Shown: positions 10,786 through 22,000 of the stretch, in pieces
Numbering within the stretch: position 1 is the first letter of the stretch
How the letters are laid out: the number at the start of each line of letters is the position of its first letter
Assembly: GCA_019649035.1 (NCBI GenBank)
Contig: BMAT01006440.1
Coordinates: 1 to 23,169 of the forward strand
Reading direction: 5' to 3'
DNA: 23,169 nucleotides
From: Elysia marginata
Taxonomy: Eukaryota > Mollusca > Gastropoda > Plakobranchidae
Program-made: the position numbers and the translations under genes
Notes under the pieces: model-generated
Seen by the model: the letters and a program-made list of their open reading frames with translations, nothing else
What the model was told of the DNA's origin: nothing
The model's database searches: none

Positions 10786-11683
10786 AGGGGAGAGATATTA
10801 GTAAAACTGACTTTTACTTTACAATGGTTAAAGAATTATACTCAGCGCCTTTTTTATTTAGCCGCAAAGTGTGAACAGAATGTCGAATACCAAACCTTTA
10901 CTTGATTAATTAAATACAAAAATAATATAAAAAAAATTAAAAAATATGGCAGTCAAGTTATATTTTTCATAATAACAAGGATGTGATGATGCTGGGGTGA
11001 TCGTCGTGAAAAGGATAATGATGGTGATGATGATGATAATGAGGAGGACGAGGAGGAGGTTGATGGTGGTGATGTGAAGACGCTTTACATCAAAGCAAAC
11101 AACAAACCTAATTAAGTCAGCATAAAAATGAAAATATTATGCGAATCAAATGAAAACATATACACACTTAACTGATTGTTCTTATACATAAATCATAATA
11201 GGAAATAAAAATATTTTATGAATCAAATGAAATCATATACACACTTAACTAGTAATACATTATACATAAAATATAATAGGACCCACACGTGCATTTCGAA
11301 AAAAGAATTCTTTTTTTGTTAACGCTCGGTAGCAACAACTAATATAGCAGTTTTCTCTTTTTACAAGGCGCTCGCTACTCACTTATTCTGATCTACGAAA
11401 ATCTTGTAAAGAACTTTTACCTTTTTTGAGGATACACCAGGAAACCACAATGATAAAGGGAATTCCCGCTGCAGAAATAGCCGGCTGAAGGTCCTGGTGG
11501 GTGTGGCTAGGGAGACTGGACAGCCAGGATAAAGATGAGGAAAGGATGAACAGAATGTGCATTTTATTATAAAGATATAGTTGTTTTTTATTGGTGGTAA
11601 AATTGCGTAAGAGTAGCTTTGGGGAGGGAGAGACAAAGCGAGAAAGAATGGTGTGTTAGAGAGAGAGAAAAAGAGAGAGATTA

Positions 11684-11746
<63 letters not shown>

Positions 11747-14222
11747 TTTGATTCGTTGTTTGAATTTTAACGTCCCAGTCAACTTTGAGGTTATATCAGG
11801 ACGCTCCGTGGACAATTAAAAGGGTGCTGCCACACTGTGATGTAAGGAGCGCTTGCGTACACCACACCCAGTCACATTATTCTGGCACCGGGCCGACCAG
11901 ACAGAGAGAGAGAGAGAGAGGGAGAGAGAGGGAAAGAGAGGGGGAGGGATGAAGAAAGAGAATTGACTTTTACATGTACAAAGGTGACAAAATAAAGCAC
12001 AGTGCCTTTTTCATTTGGACGTTAAGTATCAAAAGATGTCGAACAATAAACAGACATTTTAAGTAATAATGGAAATTTGAAAGTATCTGTGTAGTAATTA
12101 CATACATAATCATATTAGTAACATACTTTTTTTTTCAATTTAGGTGTAGTGGTAAACAAAATCATAATAACACTGCATGGAAAAACTCTGTGTGCCTGTC
12201 TGTCTGTCTGTCTGTCTGCCTGTCTGTCTCTCTCTCTCTCCCTTTCGCTCACCAATTCTATCTTGCTCTATCTCATTCTCGATTTCTGAATCTATTTTTC
12301 TATCACATTTTCTATCTCTCTTTTTCTATCTCTAATTTCATCTTTCCTTTTCCTTTGCTTGTGTTCCCTCTTGTAAGATAACGGTAAAGGTAGGCCGATA
12401 CTCGACACGAGCGTAGGGGAACAAGGAGCAGGGTCCTTGTTTTTTCTAGGCATACGGCATAGTTAGGTAGTTTGCCATTGCTTTCCTCGCCGCCTTTACT
12501 TNNNNNNNNNNNNNNNNNNNNNNNNNNNNNNNNNNNNNNNNNNNNNNNNNNNNNNNNNNNNNNNNNNNNNNNNNNNNNNNNNNNNNNNNNCTCAGACAGC
12601 GGTCAACCGCCCTACCGATTGCGCCACTGCTCACCCCTCTTGTACTTGTGAATATTTGACGAAAAAATTCGCTTATGTAATGCTATCGCACGACCCAATC
12701 TCTAAATATCACTTTTCAGTATACTCATAGCAGTTGGTCGGTTTTCTATTGACAGGCCATTTATCGCTCTTGCTGGTCCCACTAATGGTAAGAAAAAAAA
12801 CCCAACAATATAGGCCTATCATATTACCTGCATACAAAGGCTCTAAAATAACGATACTGTTATAAAAAAATTATTGTCAGTAGGATTATGAAAACTAAGA
12901 GCGCATACATAATTTTTTAGTGTTTATGACGATGATAAACTAAGAGCGTTTGTACTTTTTCAATGTTAATGACGATAAACTAAGAGCGTATGTATTTTTT
13001 CAGTGTCAATGACGATATTAAGCTCAGAACATACGTACTTTTGATTTTTTATGACAATGTTACACATATTTGTCTGTTCGGAGAGGTCACATCTTACACA
13101 CTTCTGCCTACAATTTGAGACAAAGCAACACACGTCATAAAAATAGTTTTGCGCGCTTCCATCGCTGAATCATGTACTGTTTAGGTTAGATCTAAAATCT
13201 AAATTAAGTGTCAAAAAATTTAACTGTCGTCTAGAAATCGGTTGAGACTATCTAGATTTAAAGCTAGATACAAAAAACCTTGATCTAGAATCTGTATCAG
13301 ACCTAGATTTAGACTCGATTTGGCACCTTTTTCCTTCCATTTTAGGCTCTGCTTGTCATGTTTTCATCGTTTGTTTTAACCTTAGGGCTTAGGCAACGCG
13401 TATCAAGTTACCAAGTTCATGAAGATCGCCTTTTTGACTAATATGGCTTTCCCATGCTGACCAAAAAAGTGTAGGCTAACCTTTAAACACCACAAAAAAA
13501 TTGGAATTGGAAGGCTGAAGAACAGTCTTGATTAGAACTATGCTTTCACCCGCTTCCCTATTTTGTTATTTCAATTTTGCATTCAGAAGAACCTATTTTT
13601 ACACAACTAACCGTGGGGTGTCTATGATTATAGCGTCGTCAGAATTTGTGTATTAAATAGGAATTACTTTATAGTCTTTTGATTTGACTTTTTAAAATTT
13701 GACTATTGGCAAAGATTTAGGCTTGTAGAGCAAGAGCCTGTCTAAGCTTGACATATTCCGACAGACTGAGGACAGAGAGGTTTGGAAATTCCTGATCGTC
13801 GATGTCTGCGCCAGACCTGACACCTAGAAAAAGAAGATTAGACTGATGCTAAGACATAGAGCATCATAATCATTCCTTGAGCCAGACTTTCTTTTGTAAA
13901 CAATTTGATTTCTAGTAGATCTGTGGAGATATCTTGATCTAGACATGTATTAAATTCAACACAGCATTATATTCCCGACATATGAACTGTCTTCTTTACT
14001 TAAAGCCTAACCTGAACCTATTGCTACTACAGGTAGCCATATCGGTATTTTCAATGAAAAAAAAACCCTAAAGGTGTCAATCAGCAAGAACATCAGTAGG
14101 TCTATATCTATTTGCTTTTGTCCTACGTGCTGATGGGGACAGAGGCGATTCGCCTTGATTTATGATACATGTAGATCAAAACTTTCGTCACGGGATCAGC
14201 ATCTCTAATTACCGTTGAAGTA

Positions 14223-14262
<40 letters not shown>

Positions 14263-14976
14263 CCTCTGCTTCTCCCTCCCTTTCATTCATTCTCTCTCCC
14301 TCCCTCTCTCTATCTCTCAAAAGTTTACTACAATACCTCTGCCCAACATGACAAAAACAAATGAGGTTACTCGGAATAAGTCCCCTTACTAAATACGGAT
14401 CCTAATTTAGAACTTAACAAACAACTGCGCAGTTTTGTTCCGCGCAACACTTTACAAACAGTATAATACTCGTAGTAGTCTCAAACGCGAAAGATGACAC
14501 TCTTTCCTCTTGATCTCTGCCCAGAATTCAGAATTTAATGTTGCTCAAATGATTGTATAGGCGTTATGTTTCATGTGGGATCGTAGCACCATTACAACTG
14601 TGATCTAAATAAAACTTTAAATAAAAACAGATAAAGTTTCATAACAGTATTTTCAATTATTGTAAAAAGCAATGACCCTAAAACGTAATTAATTACATTG
14701 CAACTGAAAACAAAATCGTCACCAATCCTTTTGGTTTCGGTAGCAGTAAAAATATAATAGATAATTGACTAAAAGCTTTCTGAAAGTTTATCTTTCAAAG
14801 TTTTCAATGCGTGATTTTAGTCGTTCGAGATCGATAACGTAATAAAAAATATCTCTAGTCCCGTGCTCATCCCAAGCCTCGTGTTATGAGAAGTACCGTA
14901 GGTCAAGACTACGAAAAAGTCTTGTATAAGAAATTACGAGTAATTGAAAGTGTGGAGAGAGAGAGAGAAAGAGGGG

Positions 14977-15026
<50 letters not shown>

Positions 15027-16021
15027 GTTAGGAAAACATGAAAAATGAACTTTAAAAAAGGGGGAGGGGCTGTTATGGAAGCAAAGGAGAAACAGACAAA
15101 TTCAATAAGCATTTAGTTTAAGTGGAAAGCGAGCAAGAGGTGGATGCGGTAGAGAGTTCCATAGATCTATATTGAAAGCAAATAAACAACTTTGAGTCAA
15201 ATAGATTACTCTAGAAAAAGGAAAAAAAACAAAGTTTTTGAGGGTTTGTATTATAAGTTTACAGGGAAAGTCTTAATGATTTTTCAATCTCTCTTATTTT
15301 TACGCGGTCCCATAATTAGGAAAAAATATTTTGATCTCTCCCCTTTGACCTGCTAGTTAAAATGTTTTTCGTTTGCTTTGTTTCCCCAATTTTCCAAAAA
15401 ATTCTCAGTTAAAGATGAATAATGAATGTAACCGTGTTCATTTTACCGGCATATATAATTCTGCTTCGAACTGTTAGCGTGCAGTCTTGGCCTGGATGTT
15501 TTCAAACACCTGACAAGAACTATCCAAGCTTTCTATCTAAAAATTCATTAAAAATCCATATTGCGGGGAGAGATTGAAGTAGCCGAATTTATAATATATT
15601 ATTGTGGACTCCTGGGCCCTTAGCACCACCCGCATACAATCATTGTATTGGAGCCTTGTTAGACATACTAGTCAGCTGCTGGTTTGTGTGTGTGTGTGAA
15701 CCAATTACTGAGGCATCACCTTGTTGTAAGCGTTGTAATAAATGACGCGTGCCTGGGGTATACATGGCAGCAGCTGTGGTATTGTTATTGTTTCTTGTAA
15801 TTGAGCTAGTCAGGTGATCTGGGCTGTGCCGTCAGAATTAGGCCTGGGACATCACGCAGTCTGATGTCCTGCTGAACTCGCGCTAGTACGGACACAGCTA
15901 ATTGTAGCAGTAACCGGCTCGTGGGTTAGGCTTAGCCGATGGTGACTTTTTCAATTAATAAAAAAAAGTCAAATTGCTGTAACAAATAGAAAACTTTGCC
16001 TCTATATTCCCCCTATAGAGG

Positions 16022-16065
<44 letters not shown>

Positions 16066-19000
16066 GATGGTTAGAGTTCTTCATTTATCAAAATGGTGTG
16101 GTTATGAGTGAACTAATGCTTGTATTTTTAATTGAAATAGTAAACAAACCGTGTCAATGAATAAACTTTATGGTAATAACGTTCTTTGTTCTAAGATAGA
16201 AAGATGTATATTGACAGTGAGTTAGATAGATAGATGGGTAGACAGACAGACAGATAGATAGATATATAGACAGATATAAAGGCAGAAACACTGTGTCGCA
16301 CGTAAATAAGGTAAGACTAGGCTACCATGTATACAAAAGCTCCTTATACAAGTTGAGCACTGTATTTCATGACATAGAAAACCTAGAATCTATATATATA
16401 CCGATAGATAGATTGGAGATCGACAAAGAGAGAAAGAGAGAGATCGAGTGAGAGAGAGTGAAAAAGAGTGAGAGAGACAGAGAGAGAGAGAAGAATAGAC
16501 AGAGAGAAAGACCAACAGACAGAGTGGGATGCCAAAGTGTACGAAAATGGGATAGGTCGAAAGATATAAAAAAGCCAGAAAATAAAAGAAATGAGAGAAA
16601 GAAAGAGCAAGGTCGTAGGAGGATACCATTCTACTTCATTGTTATGGTTTTTTTCTTTGACCAAAACAAGCTAAATAGACAACCATGCTGCGAGCGATGG
16701 TATACTAAACAATGCCTTTACATTTCTAACAATAAAAGAACGCTTCCCACTGTAACAACCAAGTGCTCTACTTGTCAATACAAAAATTCGATAATGACAG
16801 TACCACACTATGGCAAAGAGGAACTTTTTAAAAAAAAGGTTTATGGTATCTAGTTTTAACCAAGCATTACATATTATTCATTTTGCACTGCGTTTTGATG
16901 AACTAAAACTTAATGAACTAAAATTTTTACTTCAAAGCTTAACCGCCTAATGGTTTCCTCTCAAACCTTTTAATTATATAATTTAACTTTCGTCCCTACT
17001 CGTTCTGTCCAACACCTGTTATAGGAAGTTAAACTGATGGTTTTACACCAGGTGTATTTTCACACTTCCCAGCGGCACATCATTCCCCATAAATTATCTT
17101 TATGTAATTTTCTTTTCTCGTGAGTGAAATAAACATTAATTCCTGGTTATTGTTAACCCTTTGAATATTGAAAAAAAAAACAACGAAAGAGTGCGACAAT
17201 CGTCGTGTCATTTTAGATATGAAAAGATAAGATAGTATAGCTTTTTTGTCCCTTAGGAAAAAAAATTGTTTTCACAAATCACAAATATATATCTAGCCTA
17301 TATAAAAACATAGTGTATAAGAATAAAAAAAATGCTTAATAATTTTTTAAAGGGAGGTATTGGATAATATACTGTACTATACCACAGACTATAAAGATTG
17401 GAATATAGATATATAAGATGACAAAGTCACTCACTTCCATACCCACACTATCCTCTCTCTCTCTCTGGCTCTGTCTGTCTGTCTCTCTTTCCCCTTTCCC
17501 TTATTAATTTAGTTGTAAATTATAACCTTGGTGAGGGAGATAAAACGCATCTTAGCGTTAACTTGTTGTGACCTATAAAATAATTATGTGACGTGAGGTG
17601 ATCACGGCTACAGTTCGAGGTCTATGTAGTGATAGCTTCCCCAGCTGTGTGCTACTACAAAACAATGCGGTTATAATGAAACATTTGCACTAACTTTCCC
17701 CACTGCACCCACCTGTAAAATAGGTACCCGGCTATAGGCAGTGCTCGAATTTGTGATATGTGCCTGCAACACCCTGCATATGGGTTAAAAGTGGCTTTAA
17801 AATGCACTGGTCTGCTGGGACATTAGTGGCGCTGCTCTCGTGGCGACACAGTTACCCTGAGTAACGAAGTCAAATTTTCCGGAAGGGATTAACATAGTGT
17901 AGATAAAAGAATAGTAAATATAAAAAGAGAAATTACATATCGTGTAGACTGTGCACTAAACTTGTGAATGAAGATATGTTAGCCTTCAGATACGTCGCTA
18001 GGAGAGAAGAAAAGATAGAAAGATGGTGATAGTCTTCCACCGGCAGTCTCAAGACTTTACGCCTTCCTCCTATCAGCCCAATGCACAAGAGACCAAATTC
18101 AACTCATGTTTCAGAGCTTTGCAAGTCAGCCTCCTGTTAGGCGCTCAAATACTAGCATTCAAGAATTGTAAAGCATTGTCTACAACCAGGTACGCATTTT
18201 ACAGGTGGATAGATTGAGGAAAGTGTAGATAAAATACTTTCCCAAGTCAGTTACAAAATCAGTCGTGGTTTGGAATCAAACCCGCAACCGTGGGATCACA
18301 AACCCAACGCGCAAACAACTGAACCATGTTAAAAGAGACAAACAAGAAGCACCAACTAAAGGCTTTTAATAATTATGCTGCTTAAATTATTACTCCAACA
18401 CTTTAGGGAATATGTGATTCTTACAATATGACAAGAGAAGAACAAGCCAAACATTTTGTTGTATTTTTTTTCTCTGAAGAAATGGCAGAACTTAGAATAA
18501 GTGAGGATGAAGTGAAGAAAAGTTTGCTTAACATCAATGTAAATAAATCCTGTAGTCCAGATAACATAAATGGTAAAACCCTGAAGACCTGTGCCCATCA
18601 ACTCGTCACCATAGTTACTTACATTTTTAATCTTTCAGTTGATACTTACACAACACCAACTTTATGGAAGACAGCAAGCATTGTTCCAATACCAAAAAAA
18701 ATCTTCCATATCCTCTATGAATGACTTAAGATCAATTGCGTTAACCCCTATAGTTTTTAAATGCTTTGAAAAAATAATGCTTTGTAAACTTTTGCGTCAA
18801 GTGGACCAATTGCTGGATCCTTTTCAGTTTGCTTACAAAGCCGATAGAAGTGTTGAAGACGCAGTTTTGATATTTATTAACGACCTCCTAAAACATCTGG
18901 AAATCCCTAAGACATATGCCAGGGCACTATTTATTGACTTCTCTAGTGCATTTAATACCATCCAACTGCATTTAATGATTGAAAAACTGCTCTCTCTCAA

Positions 19001-22000
19001 TGTTTCTCCTCAGTTGGCCTACTGGATTCTTGACTTTCTTACTGGTAGATTGCAATATGTTTGTCTAAATAATAATATGTCTAAAACCATAATCACCAAC
19101 ACTTGTGCACCTCAGGGTTGTGTTTTGTCTCCCCTCCTTTACACCATATACACCAATGACTTTAGAACATCCTCTCCCAATCTTAACTTGATTAAATTTG
19201 CAGATGATTCAGTAATTCAAGGATTTATATATAAGGATGAGTCCGCCTATTTTGAAGAGGTGGACAGGTTTGTCAGCTGGTGTAAAGACCATTTTCTTAC
19301 AGTGAATGTAACAAAAACGAAAGAACTGATTGTAGACTTCAGGAGAAAATGTGACAAAATTCCACCCTTACACATCAATAACCAAAACGTCGAAATAACT
19401 GATGTTTACAAATATTTAGGAATATTGATAGATGGCAAAATTAACTGGAAATCCCACGTGGATGCATTGTACAAACGCGCCAACAAACGTTTGTACTTTT
19501 TACGAAAGTTGAGATCATTTCAGATAAGATGCGAGTTATTAAAAATATTTTATACTGCCACTATTCAGAGTATACTGACATTTGGAATAACAGTTTGGGG
19601 AGGAAGTATAAATATGCAAGACAAAAAGAATTGGACAAAATAATTAAAAAAGCAACAAAGATAACACAATGTAGTTTGCCATCCCTCGATGAGCTCTATA
19701 CTTTAAATGTGACCAAAAAGAGCCTGAAAATAATGCAAGACCAATCTCATCCATTGAATCCTGAGTATGAAAGATTCCAAAGATCACAGCGCCTTTTATG
19801 TAAAAAAACAAGAAATGAGAGATACAGAAAGTCATTTATCCCCACATCCATTAGGAAACTTCAATAGACCATAAATTGCTTCTATTTCTCACATGATTTT
19901 ATTGTTATTACTATTCATACTTGTACATTGATTCCTAAATTTTGTCCACTCAATTTTTAATGCTCTATGCCTTATACATTAAAAATACTTATATAATGCC
20001 CCAATGTGATAGTATAATATTTTTTATAAATTTATATACATCATACATGTAATTTATTTGACTTTCTGTATACAAATTTTTACACTAGCCAACATGCTTT
20101 ACTCAATCTTATTATTACATCAACTTCGGCGATGACCTCACTAGACATTCTTCTATGTCGTGACTGTGATATTCAGGGTGATAGAAGAAGATCGAATGTT
20201 GTGGAATGACTGAAATAATTATAAACTATAACATATCTAAATCTATTTTATATTTTTATGTTATTTTATTTTTGTGTTATGAAACACGACCAAGACAAAT
20301 ATCCATGTTCCTTGGAATAAATAAAGATTTCAATTTCAAAGTGCTTAAATGCTTGTGACTTTATGTTGAGTGTGCTTTTTCTCCCGGAGGTTACAGGGGT
20401 CTATATTAATGTCATGGTTGTGAATACTTTAGTCTCTATTAAGTTCTTTTCCACCCCCACTCTCTCCCTATCGGTATAACGAATAATTATTTTTGCAGTT
20501 ATAGGCCTGTTACAAACATTTCCTATTCTATACCCAGTTTAGTTCATTTCTTTTTTTTTTAAGCTAGAAGGTTTTTGTAACCTCTTATTCATAGCCTTGC
20601 CCCTATACTATGCCCCATTTCTATCTTTTCCTTATATGACATTTTTATTCCCAACATAGCGAATATCGTATGACTTATTTGGTTACACAATAGGCGACGA
20701 GCCTTTGTTTTTCATGTAACAGTGATAAGTCTATTAACTAGGGAACGCAGCTATTTAGATGGGCAGGAACTTTATTGTCCCATTCTTACACAAGACAAGA
20801 GTATGATGATCGGTGGAATAGATCTACTTTTTAAACTCTGTTCTTTGATGCAAGATGGCAAACGCCTATTTCATAACTAAGTGAGGTTTTAATTGAAATC
20901 CAGAAAGACCAATCATCACCCTTTTCGTCCTTTCTCTCTCTTACATCTGTCTCTTCTCTTCGAACCTTCTCTGTCACGTGAAAATGTAGAAAGATCAAAG
21001 GCATACTCAACAAATCGAAAAATGCAATCAATGTCTATCAGAAAAGTGCAAAAAATTTAAATAGATTTCCACTCACTTGTTGCCTCATAATGAATATTTT
21101 AATGATTTGAGAACTGGTTTGCAAAAAAAAAAACCCAAAAAAAAACCCCACCAAAACACATTTTACTATTTCTGATTACAATAATGGTATATTGGTATGC
21201 TGTCTTGAGTTACTGATGAGCACGGGACACGCATGGATCCCAAATTTTATTGACGTCTAGATTATCTCTGTTCAAGGATGGTTTTGTAAAAAAGCATTAT
21301 TGTTTGTTGCAGGCAATTGTTTCTTTATTTCAATTGTACATGGAAAAATGTTTCCTTATCTCTCATGATCAGTAACTTTTTATATCTCTTTCTGCCTCTT
21401 ATTTCTCTCTTTGTTTGTATCTCCATTGTGAAAACCTTGGTCTTTTTTGGTTTATTAACCCTTTTACTCTTTACTTTTCGTAATCTCTCTCTTTCTCTCT
21501 CCCTCCCTCTCTCTCTATGCCTTTAATTTCTGAGTTCTTGCTCTTTGTACCTATATTTCTTGAATGGATTTCCTCCTCGGCTTTTGTCTTTAAATTTTCA
21601 TCAATTCATTTTTTGTTTTCTATTTGTTATATAGATGCATGATGGTTTCACTGGTAGGGCAATTGACCTCTCTACGGGAGGTACCGGCCGCAGATAGGTC
21701 TGGGGATCGACCTGCAGTCGTGGCAACATTTTACTCACTCCCCTGTGCCCACCCAGTGGTTAAGGGATAGCTATGTCTGTTAAGACTCGGCGAAAGTAAA
21801 GGCGACGAGGAAAGCAATGGGAAACTGCCTCATTTTGCCGTGTGCCAAGATAAAAAAGAACCCCACATTTTGTTCCCTGACGCTCGTATCCAGTCTGGGA
21901 CTTACTTGAATTTTAGTCACGACCCCATTGCAAGCTCTCCAGCGTTTACTTTTATCTCTATGTCTGTCTGTCTCTTTCTCTCTGTCTCTTTTTTTCTCTG

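Noticed and set aside
14123..15112. Arg/Glu-rich and Leu/Ser-rich open frames
   Set aside because: They are translations of GA/CT dinucleotide arrays. The frames at 16383-16664, 21317-21526 and 21840-22037 were dropped for the same reason.
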